DNA of 34,228 nt, from NCBI GenBank assembly GCA_025358575.1, contig JANYJA010000120.1, positions 1 to 34,228 on the forward strand, given 5' to 3'. The notes beneath the pieces were generated by a model. It did no database searches. It was not told where the DNA came from and was given only the letters and a program-made list of their open reading frames with translations. Made by a program: the position numbers and the translations under genes. This stretch comes from Terriglobia bacterium (GTDB taxonomy: Bacteria; Acidobacteriota; Terriglobia; Bryobacterales; Bryobacteraceae). Below are positions 1 through 8,261 of the stretch, one piece after another (positions within the stretch are counted from its first letter, which is position 1; each line of letters opens with the position of its first letter).

Positions 1-1269
1 ATCGGGCTTGTACAGTGTGCGCAGCGAGCGGACCTCATTGATGGCTTGGACGAACTCTTTGCCGCCGGGCGCGAGAGTGACGCCGTCGGGCTCCACCATC
101 GTCTTGTGATAGAGTTCATCGCCGGCCAGCGGCTGACGATAGCGATAGACACAAACGAGGCGCGAGCCCAAGCCGAAAGCGCGCATGATCCACGCGTGAA
201 CGACACCGGGCTGTGGCCAGGGGTTGACGGGCGCCCAATTCACTTGACCGGGCTGCAGTTCCATAGGCCCTTCAATCCCGCTGCCGAGGTTCCGTAGGAA
301 GTCGTGCGTGAAGGAGACTTGCGCCGGATCGCCCATCCGGAAGCCCAGCTTTCCGCGAAAAAGCCCGCCGCTCACGGGATACATGGTGAAGCTCATGATG
401 TCGAGATCTTTTTCCGAGAGCGCGGGATTGATGAGCTCGTAATTCATCATGAAGTTGGTGGTGATCCACTGATTCTTGACGTTGCGGCGCAGCACGGCGG
501 TTTGGAAGCGAATGTAGTCGGCGGCTTCAGCGGCGAACCAGCGGTGCAGATCGAGCATGGAGTGGGGATTCACGCCGGCCACCAGGTCGTGCTGGTCGGG
601 CATGTCGATCTGGCCGAAGTCGTCATAGATTTGGGACCAGAAAGAGTTGCCCCAATCGACGTTGAGCCGGGCGACGGTGCCGTATTTTTCACGCAGCCAG
701 TCGCGGAATTTTTGCTGTGAGGGTGGCGCATAGGACATCCCCGCGCCGTAGTGGGAGAGCTCGTTGTCGAGCTGCCATCCCCAGACCACCGTGTTATTGC
801 CGTAATGTTCGGCCATCTTACCGACGATCTTTTCGACGTAAGAGCGGTAAACGGGCGAGCTCCAGTCGGCTTGTTCGCGCGAGCCGTGCTGCATGGTTGC
901 GCCATCGTTGCGAACCATCAGAATCTCCGGATGTTTCTTCGATAGCCATGCGGGCGGGGTCGCGCTGGGCGTGCAGAGGACCACTTTTAAACCATTTCGG
1001 CGCGCGAGCTCGATGGTTTTGTCGAGCCATCCAAATTCATACTGGCCTTCTTTGGGTTCCATGTAAGCCCAGGCGAATTCGGCGAGGTGGATGTACTCGA
1101 AGCCAAACTTCTTGATGTTCGAGATATCGCGCTCCCATTGCGATTCGGGCCACGCCTCGGGGTAGTAGTAGACGCCGATGGTCATCATCTGGTCGCGCGG
1201 GAACCACTGTTGCGGTTGCGCGGAGCACAGCGCGGCGCACGCCAGCAGGAGAGCAAGGAGAGTTTTCAT
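1..1269 (-). CDS. secreted GH42 beta-galactosidase, C-terminus cut by window edge
   Basis: An open frame of 423 codons starts at the ATG at 1267-1269 and runs off the left edge without a stop. The first 18 residues (MKTLLALLLACAALCSAQ) form a signal peptide, so the enzyme is probably periplasmic or exported. It then shows the glycoside hydrolase family 42 pattern: GVYYYPEAWP near residue 33, an HLAEFAW stretch, WGWQLDNELSHYG with the predicted acid/base Glu170, and MELQPGQVNW with the predicted nucleophile Glu337. GH42 enzymes release terminal beta-galactose, and some act on plant oligosaccharides. Only the TIM-barrel domain is visible; the trimerisation and C-terminal domains should lie beyond position 1. 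It sits 20 bp after rbsK on the same strand and is probably the distal gene of that operon. The family call is firm; the exact sugar specificity is inferred. Confidence 0.93.
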   Translation of the reverse strand, partial: MKTLLALLLACAALCSAQPQQWFPRDQMMTIGVYYYPEAWPESQWERDISNIKKFGFEYIHLAEFAWAYMEPKEGQYEFGWLDKTIELARRNGLKVVLCTPSATPPAWLSKKHPEILMVRNDGATMQHGSREQADWSSPVYRSYVEKIVGKMAEHYGNNTVVWGWQLDNELSHYGAGMSYAPPSQQKFRDWLREKYGTVARLNVDWGNSFWSQIYDDFGQIDMPDQHDLVAGVNPHSMLDLHRWFAAEAADYIRFQTAVLRRNVKNQWITTNFMMNYELINPALSEKDLDIMSFTMYPVSGGLFRGKLGFRMGDPAQVSFTHDFLRNLGSGIEGPMELQPGQVNWAPVNPWPQPGVVHAWIMRAFGLGSRLVCVYRYRQPLAGDELYHKTMVEPDGVTLAPGGKEFVQAINEVRSLRTLYKPD

Positions 1270-1289
1270 GAGAGGGACTGGTGGAGTGA

Positions 1290-2219
1290 TTATATAGCGG
1301 CAAGGAGTGTTTCTACTTCGTCGCGTGATGGGGCGGAAGCTTGGGCGCCGAGTCGCGTAACGGAAATCGCTGCCGCGGCATTCGCGAAAGGCAGCGCGTC
1401 GGATAACTTCTTGCCTTCAGCTAACGCGACCGCCAGTGCAGCGTTGAATGTGTCGCCCGCGGCGGTGGTGTCGATGGCCTTTACGGCGAACCCTGGGTAG
1501 TGGACGCCCTCCGCGAAGCATCCCGATTCCCCCAGTTTCAGAATCACGGTGCGAGGGCCGAGTTGACTCAACGCCTCGGCAAGGGCCGGGGCATCCTCAA
1601 TCGTCACGCGCGCTACGGGGCGGCCCAATAGAGTCAGCGCCTCGCCTTCATTGGGTGTGAGGATATCCACGCAGCGCAGAAGTTCGATTGAGAGTGGCTG
1701 GGCGGGGGCCGGGTCCAGGATCGTCGTCAGCCCTTCTTCTTTCGCTCGGCGCAACGCCGAAGCCACGGTTGCCAAGGCGGTTTCTAACTGGAAAAGCGCA
1801 ATTCGCGCGCCGCGGAATACCTTCCGCATGGCATCGACATCCTGCACCGCCAGATCCATGTTCGCGCCCGAAGCCACCACGATGGAGTTCTGGCCGTGCC
1901 CATCGACCCAAATTAGGGCGACCCCCGTGGCATTGGCGCGCGACACATGGACCGCGTTCACGTCGACTCCGGCCGCGGAGAGGCTAGCCTTCAGATGATC
2001 GCCGAAGACATCCTGACCGACACAACCGATCATCCGCACTGCGACGGACCGGCCTCCCAGCTTCCCCGCTGCGCAGGCCTGATTGGCGCCCTTGCCGCCC
2101 GGAATCATCTGGAATCCGTGGCCCAAAATCGTTTCGCCCGGCGCGGGTAGATGTTCCACCGACACCACGAAATCCATGTTCAGGCTGCCGACCACCACAA
2201 TTGCGCGTTGAGCGTCCAT
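1290..2219 (-). CDS. rbsK: ribokinase (PfkB family)
   Basis: This 309-residue protein phosphorylates D-ribose to ribose-5-phosphate. It has the N-terminal NMDFVV strand, the sugar-binding signature GGKGANQA at residues 41-48, and the second PfkB signature DTTAAGDTFNAALA with the predicted catalytic base Asp256. The length is normal for bacterial ribokinases. The open frame extends upstream to 2300, but that would overlap the preceding DUF507 gene by 70 bp and adds residues with no family similarity. The ATG at 2219, 11 bp after that gene's stop, is therefore the preferred start, although no strong Shine-Dalgarno sequence precedes it. Placement behind rdgB and DUF507 and before a GH42 gene suggests salvage of sugars together with nucleotide housekeeping. 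Another PfkB-type sugar specificity remains possible. Confidence 0.9.
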   Translation of the reverse strand: MDAQRAIVVVGSLNMDFVVSVEHLPAPGETILGHGFQMIPGGKGANQACAAGKLGGRSVAVRMIGCVGQDVFGDHLKASLSAAGVDVNAVHVSRANATGVALIWVDGHGQNSIVVASGANMDLAVQDVDAMRKVFRGARIALFQLETALATVASALRRAKEEGLTTILDPAPAQPLSIELLRCVDILTPNEGEALTLLGRPVARVTIEDAPALAEALSQLGPRTVILKLGESGCFAEGVHYPGFAVKAIDTTAAGDTFNAALAVALAEGKKLSDALPFANAAAAISVTRLGAQASAPSRDEVETLLAAI

Positions 2220-2230
2220 CTGCGAAGCGT

Positions 2231-2818
2231 TTAGCGCGAAAGGTCGATGCCGAGTTTCTTGAGTTCCTCGGCGTAATATCGTCGTTGCAGCAAGTCCCAC
2301 TCTTCGCTGCCTTCCGGAATATCTCGCTTGATGGTGCGGACCTTGTCGCGTGAGGACCGGTCCACCTTTTCTTCCGCGACTAGGAGATCCGTCATGGCCC
2401 GCACAATCACCAGGCGCACTTCGTTCTGATCTTTCTTGATCCGCAGGTCGCGCGACTTCTTCATTACTGCTACCAGCTTGTGTGAGATGTCGGAGATCTT
2501 GTCGCGCGAGAGCTTCATGTTGTCGCCAGTGTCCCGGCCCGACGCCCGCAGCACCTTGCGCTGCGAGATCAGCGCGTTTTTGGCGCGACGAAACATCTCC
2601 TGATAGCTGACGCCTTCGCGCCGCATGTACTCGCTGTATTCGCCGAGAATTTCGCGCACTTCATCGTTCAGCCGATCTTCCACCAGAAGTTCTTCGGTGA
2701 TGATCTCGCCAATCATTTCGGCGATTTTGTCTGGGACGTGCGTTTCAATGGTGGCGGGCGTCAGTTTGGCGACGATCTGGCGCGCGATGTAAGTGACTAG
2801 TTCCCTGGCAAGCAACAT
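2231..2818 (-). CDS. DUF507 family protein with two related halves
   Basis: This 195-residue cytoplasmic protein is rich in charged helices. The C-terminal stretch IPEGSEEWDLLQRRYYAEEL is characteristic of DUF507 (PF04368). The central MKLSRDKISDISHKLV resembles the usual N-terminus of that family, and the N-terminal half (MLLARELVTYIARQIV...) looks like a diverged second copy, so the protein reads as a tandem DUF507. The frame is open back to a TTG at 2884 directly abutting rdgB. The first 22 residues of that longer form look non-coding, so the ATG at 2818 is chosen. The function of the family is unknown. Its tight placement between rdgB and rbsK is what is seen; a role near RNA or nucleotide metabolism is only inference. 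Confidence 0.8.
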   Translation of the reverse strand: MLLARELVTYIARQIVAKLTPATIETHVPDKIAEMIGEIITEELLVEDRLNDEVREILGEYSEYMRREGVSYQEMFRRAKNALISQRKVLRASGRDTGDNMKLSRDKISDISHKLVAVMKKSRDLRIKKDQNEVRLVIVRAMTDLLVAEEKVDRSSRDKVRTIKRDIPEGSEEWDLLQRRYYAEELKKLGIDLSR

Positions 2819-2884
2819 CCGGTGAGTTTTTTCTCGCTTCTTTACGTCAAGGCCAGTGTAAGGCGCGGGGGGGACCAGGTGCAA

Positions 2885-3451
2885 CTACTGTCGTAGAAAT
2901 TCCATCAGTGCCCGCAGCGCCTTCCCGCGATGGCTAACCGCGAATTTCCGCTTCGGCGGCACTTCGGCCAAGGCGCATTCTAGCGGAGGGAAGTAAAACA
3001 AAGGGTCATACCCAAAGCCCCCCGCGCCCCGTGGGCTCCGCAGAATCTCGCCCTCCACCTCACCGCGAAACGTCTGCACTAGGCGAGCGTCTTCCACTAG
3101 CGCGATCACGCACACGAAGCGCGCTTGCCGGTTTTGTTGAAGCTCCAAATTCCGAAGCAGCAGCCGGTTGTTCTCTTCATCCGAAGCGCCTTCTCCGGCA
3201 TAGCGCGCCGAGTAGACGCCGGGCGCCCCCGCGAGCGCTTCTACTTCAAGGCCGGAATCGTCCGCGAACAGAAATCCGCTGGTAAACTGCCCGTAATACT
3301 CAGCTTTAATAATGGCGTTCTCTTGAAAAGTAAGACCGGTTTCATCGCAGGCGGCAATCCCGCCCAAACCCGGCAGTGGCTCAACGCACGCAGCGGCCAT
3401 CCGAAATTCTCTCAGCTTTCCCGCGTTTCCGGTCGCGCAATAAAGCGTCAC
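2885..3451 (-). CDS. rdgB: XTP/dITP pyrophosphatase (non-canonical purine NTPase, Ham1 family)
   Basis: This 188-residue enzyme hydrolyses XTP, ITP and dITP to monophosphates and so keeps deaminated purines out of DNA and RNA. Diagnostic motifs are the N-terminal [33 protein letters not shown] in the middle, GGFGYDPLF, and the C-terminal SHRGKAL. The length matches the family. The start is a GTG whose bases overlap the TGA stop of rph (GTGA at 3448-3451), which implies translational coupling. The rph-rdgB pair is a common bacterial arrangement and supports both calls. It is followed immediately by the DUF507 gene. Confidence 0.95.
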   Translation of the reverse strand: MTLYCATGNAGKLREFRMAAACVEPLPGLGGIAACDETGLTFQENAIIKAEYYGQFTSGFLFADDSGLEVEALAGAPGVYSARYAGEGASDEENNRLLLRNLELQQNRQARFVCVIALVEDARLVQTFRGEVEGEILRSPRGAGGFGYDPLFYFPPLECALAEVPPKRKFAVSHRGKALRALMEFLRQ

Positions 3452-4167
3452 GGGATCGGGACGATGGTCTTTTGCAGTTCGACCAGCTCACGCACCCCGG
3501 CTCTGCCGAGTTCGATCAGCTGCGCCATTTGGATATCGTCAAACGCCTTCTGTTCGGCTGTTGCCTGCAGCTCGATGAATTTGCCGGCGCCGGTCATCAC
3601 GATATTCATGTCCACGTCGGCGCGGGAATCTTCCTCATAGCAGAGGTCGAGCAGTGATTCTCCGCGCAAAACGCCGACGCTGGTGGCCGCCACATAATCG
3701 CGCAGTGGAAGGCGTTTCAGTGTCTTAAATCGAACTAGCTTATGAAGCGCCATCGCCATCGCAACGAAGGCTCCGGTGACTGAAGCGGTGCGAGTTCCAC
3801 CATCGGCTTGTAACACGTCGCAGTCCAGCGTGATGGTGCGCTCGCCTAGCGATTCCAGGTCTACCACCGCGCGCAGCGAGCGCCCAATCAGGCGCTGAAT
3901 CTCGTGCGTCCGGCCAGAGGGTTTTCCTTTCGTAACTTCGCGAGGCGTTCTCTTGGCGGTGGCGCGGGGCAGCATGGAATATTCCGCCGTGACCCAGCCC
4001 TTGCCGCTGCCGCGCATGAATGGCGGAACGGTTTCTTCCACCGATGCGGCGCACAATACGCGCGTGTTTCCGACCACAATTAGTGCCGATCCTTCGGCTG
4101 TTTCCAAGTACTCCGTTTCAATTCTCACCGGCCGCATCTGCGTCGCCGATCTTCCGTCAACTCGCAT
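3448..4167 (-). CDS. rph: ribonuclease PH (3'-5' phosphorolytic exoribonuclease)
   Basis: This 239-residue enzyme trims the 3' ends of tRNA precursors by phosphorolysis and works as a ring of dimers. The sequence starts [14 protein letters not shown], followed by [29 protein letters not shown], the basic segment [15 protein letters not shown], and [16 protein letters not shown]. Near the C-terminus come acidic residues in [17 protein letters not shown], where the family binds the catalytic metal. The ATG at 4167 lies inside the last codons of the upstream 47-residue gene (11-bp overlap), and the stop overlaps rdgB. Both features indicate one transcript with coupled translation. Length and motifs are complete. 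Confidence 0.96.
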   Translation of the reverse strand: MRVDGRSATQMRPVRIETEYLETAEGSALIVVGNTRVLCAASVEETVPPFMRGSGKGWVTAEYSMLPRATAKRTPREVTKGKPSGRTHEIQRLIGRSLRAVVDLESLGERTITLDCDVLQADGGTRTASVTGAFVAMAMALHKLVRFKTLKRLPLRDYVAATSVGVLRGESLLDLCYEEDSRADVDMNIVMTGAGKFIELQATAEQKAFDDIQMAQLIELGRAGVRELVELQKTIVPIP

Positions 4168-4300
4168 GTTTCATCACCAGGAACAGCAACACCATGACTG
4201 CGATCACGATGAGAATCACCATAACCACACACGGCAATCCAGCCCGCATCGGGGGCGCTGCCGCCTTCTTTCCTTTATTAATCGCTTTCAGTTTCGCCAT
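4157..4300 (-). CDS. 47-residue single-pass membrane protein
   Basis: A short open frame of 47 codons starts at the ATG at 4300, five bases after the stop of the PGI-like gene, and ends 11 bp inside rph. The first 20 residues are basic and contain seven Lys or Arg ([20 protein letters not shown]). They are followed by about 23 hydrophobic residues from [10 protein letters not shown] onward and a short tail ending KHAS. This is the layout of a small membrane protein with its N-terminus in the cytoplasm by the positive-inside rule. There is no strong Shine-Dalgarno sequence, so translation may be coupled to the gene before it. I do not recognise a family. The fit between its two neighbours, filling the gap with minimal overlap, is the main argument that it is real. 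Confidence 0.6.
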   Translation of the reverse strand: MAKLKAINKGKKAAAPPMRAGLPCVVMVILIVIAVMVLLFLVMKHAS

Positions 4301-4305
4301 GAATT

Positions 4306-6141
4306 CTACAGTTGCTCTGCCGCTTCGGCAAAAAATTCGGCCAGCGTCGCCAGAGATTCCTCGCTTAAATCTTTAATCACCAGCGCGATCGCATGTCGCC
4401 CTTTGCGCTCCAGTGCCATTCGCGTCGCCAGGAACTGCGCCACGTGGTAATCCGGTTCGTATGCCGCCGCGGCAAAGTGCGCTTGTTTTTCTGAAAGGAT
4501 CACCGTCGAAAGGCACTTGCCATGGCCGATGATCATCTCGTGATACGAGTGATTCATGGCCGGCCCTTCGTAGATGTCCACGGGCATCTGCAAACGCGAT
4601 CGAAACACCAGGTCGGCCGCGCGATCCAGCAGTTTGCGTATGGCTTTGCCTTCATCGGTGTAGCGAAGGTCGCCAAAAAACGTGAGTTCGGCATATTCCA
4701 CTTGGCGACGGGGAATCAGCTCCTTGATCGCGTTGGCGTAATCGGTGGGCGTTCCAAAACTCACGCAGCCCTTCCAGCGCTTCCGGTGCGCCGTGAGAGC
4801 CTCCCATGCCGCCGTCTTATTCGTGCCGCCCTTTTCCTTCGCCTCGGCGTACACTTCCGCCGCGATCGTTTTGTATAATTCCACTCCCGGTTGTGTCACG
4901 AAGTTCATCTGCCGTAAGTAGGCGATGCCGAACACGACGTAATGCATGAACTGCATGTAAGCCGAAAGCATGCTTTGGCTCGGGAAAGTGAGAATCGCAA
5001 TAGGGTACCGGGCGTGTCGCAAACTGCTGATGGAGTCCGCTTCCTGATTCGGCTCGCCCTTGAGTTGAACGGCGAGAAAGACGCGGTCCTGCGCGCCATC
5101 GAGGGGCTTCCGGTAGTGCCGCAGCCGCACCTTCTCGCGAATGACCACTTTAATCCCTACGGCTTCGCTCTTGCCTAAGCTTTCCTCGACATCCTGTTTG
5201 GTCCAGAGTGCCGCCGAGGTCCAAGACTTCGGCAGTAACAGCGTCACTTTGTCGTGCCCGGTCTCGCCTTGCGCGTGCAGAAATGCCGCGAGCTTCCAGG
5301 CCGTGCCGATCTCTTCATCGCTCAGGACGGCGGCATCCATCCACTTGCGCAAGTCCACCCCGGCTAGTGCCAGCGGGTAGAGGCTGCCGCGCGTCAATGG
5401 CGCGCTGTGTCGGCCTGCCGTCGTGTTGTCGTTGTCTGCTTGAAGCGCGACGCGGGTGTATCCCTTGGGCCCGGCGAATTCATCCAGAATCGAACCGGGC
5501 AGCGTCATGTATAGAAAGTTCGTGCCGCTCTCAACTCCATTCTTCGCAAACAGCGCCGAGAGTTTCTCCAGATTCATCACTGGCTCATAGGACGTCATCC
5601 CCATGGCCATGCCGACGACTAAGGTGGAGCGCAGCACGTCCGGCAGCAGCAGCCCGGAGCGATGCTGCATGTCCTGAATGATCGCCTTCAGCTTGGCCGG
5701 ATCTGTGGAATCGAGCGAGTAAACGCGCGGGCCGCCCTTCAGCAGGCCGGCTTCGAAGTATGTGGTTTTGTCTTCGACGGAGCCGCCCATCCCCGCCCAG
5801 ATCAGAAAGCGCAGTTTCGAGCCATGCGCCTCTTCTAATTTTTTGCGCGCGGCATCCACTTCTTCTTGGATCTGCGCGGCCCACTCGGGATGCTCGGGCA
5901 CCTGCCAGCTTAAGTCGAATACCCCGTAGGAATTTTTGGTGACGCGACCGTCGGCATCAAGTTCCATGCCGAGCTGGATGAGCGGCTCGGCTTTGGCGTC
6001 AAGCTCGTCGAGCTTGCCTTGGCGCGCGCGGACGCATAGAGCCTTGAGACGGGGCAACACCGATTCGGCTTGAAATTTTTCGAAGTGCTGTTGCGAGGTT
6101 TCGCGCTTGGGATCGTTGAGAATGGATAGTGACAATGACAA
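4306..6141 (-). CDS. glucose-6-phosphate isomerase-like SIS-fold protein
   Basis: This protein of about 611 residues resembles the phosphoglucose-isomerase half of bacterial transaldolase/PGI fusions. Visible support includes LIWAGMGGSVEDKTT (first SIS domain sugar-phosphate loop), VYSLDSTDPAKLKAII, and NFVTQPGVELYK. The last matches the PGI signature DQxGVExxK, including the catalytic lysine. About 190 residues follow this motif (with HSYHEMIIGHGK), far more than in stand-alone PGI but similar to the fusion enzymes. The loop that normally reads S-x-S-G-T-T-x-E appears as VVGMAMGMTSYEP, so phosphate binding may differ. The start is uncertain. The frame is open to 6288, but the upstream part overlaps a divergent lipoprotein gene and looks non-coding; the TTG at 6141 is a compromise. 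It is the first gene of the rph operon. Confidence 0.75.
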   Translation of the reverse strand: MSLSLSILNDPKRETSQQHFEKFQAESVLPRLKALCVRARQGKLDELDAKAEPLIQLGMELDADGRVTKNSYGVFDLSWQVPEHPEWAAQIQEEVDAARKKLEEAHGSKLRFLIWAGMGGSVEDKTTYFEAGLLKGGPRVYSLDSTDPAKLKAIIQDMQHRSGLLLPDVLRSTLVVGMAMGMTSYEPVMNLEKLSALFAKNGVESGTNFLYMTLPGSILDEFAGPKGYTRVALQADNDNTTAGRHSAPLTRGSLYPLALAGVDLRKWMDAAVLSDEEIGTAWKLAAFLHAQGETGHDKVTLLLPKSWTSAALWTKQDVEESLGKSEAVGIKVVIREKVRLRHYRKPLDGAQDRVFLAVQLKGEPNQEADSISSLRHARYPIAILTFPSQSMLSAYMQFMHYVVFGIAYLRQMNFVTQPGVELYKTIAAEVYAEAKEKGGTNKTAAWEALTAHRKRWKGCVSFGTPTDYANAIKELIPRRQVEYAELTFFGDLRYTDEGKAIRKLLDRAADLVFRSRLQMPVDIYEGPAMNHSYHEMIIGHGKCLSTVILSEKQAHFAAAAYEPDYHVAQFLATRMALERKGRHAIALVIKDLSEESLATLAEFFAEAAEQL

Positions 6142-6512
6142 GGAGTTTCCGATGCCTTCCCATCTTACTGGTTCTAGGCGCGTGCGCGAGCCGGAACGCG
6201 GATACGCCGCCTCCCGTGCCTGATGGCGTCGCACCGCTTTGGCACTTGAAATCGATCGCGCGCTCGGGTTCGCTTCAAGGACATCCATTGTGGGTGGCGG
6301 AATATCGCGACGGCGGTTCTGCAGCGGTCAGTGTCACAATCCACGGGCTGCGCGCTTCGGCGGAAGGTTTGGATATGACGCAGAAGCTGCTCCCCTCGGC
6401 CAACACGGTTGCTTTCTACACTGAGCGATATTTTGCGGTGGTTCGTTGGAGCAATACGGACCGCGAGCCGTTAACCACACTGATTACGAAACTTGAGAAG
6501 GCGCTGAAATGA
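6135..6512 (+). CDS. small putative lipoprotein
   Basis: This protein of about 125 residues has a short N-terminal signal followed by the lipobox LGAC (Cys17 counting from this ATG) and then a Pro-rich linker (TPPPVPDG). That suggests a lipid-anchored periplasmic protein. The remaining 85 residues are a mixed alpha/beta domain with WVAEYRDG and TVAFYTERYFAVVRW; I do not recognise a family. A GTG two codons upstream (6129) is an equally possible start, and neither has a convincing Shine-Dalgarno site. The start region overlaps the likely start of the divergent PGI-like gene by a few bases, which is unusual and makes both starts uncertain. It is convergent with the SIMPL gene. Confidence 0.65.
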   Translation: MTRSFRCLPILLVLGACASRNADTPPPVPDGVAPLWHLKSIARSGSLQGHPLWVAEYRDGGSAAVSVTIHGLRASAEGLDMTQKLLPSANTVAFYTERYFAVVRWSNTDREPLTTLITKLEKALK

Positions 6513-6567
6513 TTCCCCAGCTTAGCGTTCGGCGCATTGCAATCACTCCCACTGCCGCCCGTCGCTC

Positions 6568-7335
6568 TTACTTATTCAAGTAATATTCCACTGTGGTGAC
6601 AACCCGCACCGTCTTCACTAGGCTGGTGTCGGCCCCGTTGACTCCGCCCTCGGCGTCACTCGTTTCACTGCCCTGATCTCCTGGCAAAATCGAGAAGAAT
6701 CCCTGGTTCGCTTGCCGGATCGCTCCCACCTTGCTGCCCGAATCCGATGCAAAGCGAGTCGCCGCCGCGCGCGCATTCCGCGTCGCTTCCGTAATCATGT
6801 CCGGTTTAATGGAATTCAAGCCGTTGAATTTGTAAGTCAACCCTTGCCCCGGATTGTTAGTCAACACGATTCCTTTCTGCAGTATCTGCATGGTCTGTTG
6901 AGCGGCCGCCGCGATTTGATGCACCCGCGAACTCCGCACCGTAATCTGCTGTTCGACAATATAACGGTGCGGCGCCCGATTGCCGCCCCCAAATTCATTG
7001 GCCTGGGTATCCGTGACGCGAATCACGCCCAACTCAATTTCAGAAGACTGAATGCCTTGCCGATCCAGAAACTGCAAAAGAGCTTTCCTGTCCGACTCGG
7101 TCTTTTCATACACGGCAGCCAGATCATCCCCAGCTTCCTTATAAATGAGCGGCCAGATGGCCAGGTCAGCCGCCACCCTGCGCTCAACCAGGCCTTTGAC
7201 CGTGACATAACGATCGTCGAGCCGGGTCGCTTTGATCTCGGCACCCAAAATCCACGCCCCGCCAATCAGTCCGAGCGCCAGCAGCGCCCCAATCAAGGCC
7301 CCATCCCGTCTAACTATTTCCTCTGTGTTAGTCAT
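6568..7335 (-). CDS. SIMPL domain-containing membrane-anchored protein (DUF541)
   Basis: This 255-residue protein has one N-terminal membrane segment (about residues 12-32, ALIGALLALGLIGGAWILG) followed by an extracytoplasmic SIMPL/DUF541 domain. The pattern begins with DRYVTVKGLVERRVAADLAIWPL. It continues through VTDTQANEFGGG and YIVEQQITVRSSRV and ends with ATRNARAAATRFASDSGSKV and VVTTVEYYL. SIMPL proteins occur in many Gram-negative periplasms and have no agreed biochemical activity; links to stress and signalling have been proposed for some. The gene is monocistronic here: convergent with the lipoprotein gene and divergent from the MEDS gene, with about 118 bp of shared upstream region. 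The family call is firm and the function is unknown. Confidence 0.88.
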   Translation of the reverse strand: MTNTEEIVRRDGALIGALLALGLIGGAWILGAEIKATRLDDRYVTVKGLVERRVAADLAIWPLIYKEAGDDLAAVYEKTESDRKALLQFLDRQGIQSSEIELGVIRVTDTQANEFGGGNRAPHRYIVEQQITVRSSRVHQIAAAAQQTMQILQKGIVLTNNPGQGLTYKFNGLNSIKPDMITEATRNARAAATRFASDSGSKVGAIRQANQGFFSILPGDQGSETSDAEGGVNGADTSLVKTVRVVTTVEYYLNK

Positions 7336-7453
7336 CGCATCCTAAAACCCGCTGTGCGCCCATTCTATCGCCGTACTCCCGATCGATGCAGTCCGTCGAA
7401 TCTTCTGCTTTACAATGAAAGAACCCCGTTTTTTGGCGGGCGGGAGGGCTGCC

Positions 7454-8245
7454 ATGGAATCCTGGAATCACGTCATCGAACAGGCCGAAGCGCATGACCA
7501 CTACGTGCAGTTTTACAAAGCCGATGAGCCGCTGCTCAATCGCAACGTCGGCCGCTATCTGTGGGAAGGTTTGCTGCGTGGCGACGCCCTTCTCATCATC
7601 GCTACCCCGCAACGCCAGGAGAGCCTGACCGCTCATCTGCGCCGGATGGGTGGCGACGTCACGGGTGCTCTCAACGAGGGCCAGCTCACCATTTTGGACG
7701 CGCAAGGCACACTCGATCTTTTCATGGTTGATGGCAGGCCGGACCGCACCCGCTTCGAAGAAATCATGAACGGTTCGCTCCGCTCGGCGGGCCCTCGCTC
7801 GCCCGGCGCCAAGGTCCGTGCATATGGCGAGATGGTCGGTCTCCTTTGGGAAGCTGAGATGTTTGACGCGGCCATCCAGCTCGAAGATTACTGGAACCAT
7901 ATGATTCACTCCAAAGGCCTGACTCTGTTTTGTGGTTACCCCATTGACGTGTTCGGCAAAGACATCGCCAGCAATCACCTGCAGGAGCTGATTCGGGCCC
8001 ACACTCATCTTCTCCCGGCGGGTTGCGAGGGGCACATGGACCAGGCCGTCGATAGGGCGATCGAGGATGTTCTCGGTCCCCAGGCCGAGACCCTGAGGCT
8101 CGACATCAACGCGCCGCGCACTGTTTCCATGCCGGGTCCCGAAGCGACCATCGGATGGCTACGCCAGAACCTTCCGGATGAGGCTGACGAAATTCTTTCG
8201 CGCGCGCGCAACTACTATCAGGCCAGTACCGCCACCGCCGCCTGA
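7454..8245 (+). CDS. MEDS-domain sensory protein
   Basis: This 263-residue soluble protein consists mainly of the MEDS domain (methanogen/methylotroph DcmR sensory domain). Support is HDHYVQFYKADEPLLNRNVG, then YLWEGLLRGDALLIIATPQRQ, then LTILDAQGTLDLFMVDGRPDR, and CGYPIDVFG near residue 165. This RecA-like module is found in regulators and next to histidine kinases, where it is thought to sense small molecules. The ATG at 7454 is chosen because GGGAGGG lies just upstream; the frame is open back to 7415. It is convergent with a hybrid histidine kinase and separated from it by 16 bp, which suggests but does not prove a shared pathway. It has no visible effector domain of its own. Confidence 0.82.
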   Translation: MESWNHVIEQAEAHDHYVQFYKADEPLLNRNVGRYLWEGLLRGDALLIIATPQRQESLTAHLRRMGGDVTGALNEGQLTILDAQGTLDLFMVDGRPDRTRFEEIMNGSLRSAGPRSPGAKVRAYGEMVGLLWEAEMFDAAIQLEDYWNHMIHSKGLTLFCGYPIDVFGKDIASNHLQELIRAHTHLLPAGCEGHMDQAVDRAIEDVLGPQAETLRLDINAPRTVSMPGPEATIGWLRQNLPDEADEILSRARNYYQASTATAA

Positions 8246-8261
8246 ATTGTGCCAGCCGCCT

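Noticed and set aside
6712-7497. A 261-codon plus-strand frame
   Set aside because: It is antisense to the SIMPL gene and overlaps the start of the MEDS gene in another frame.
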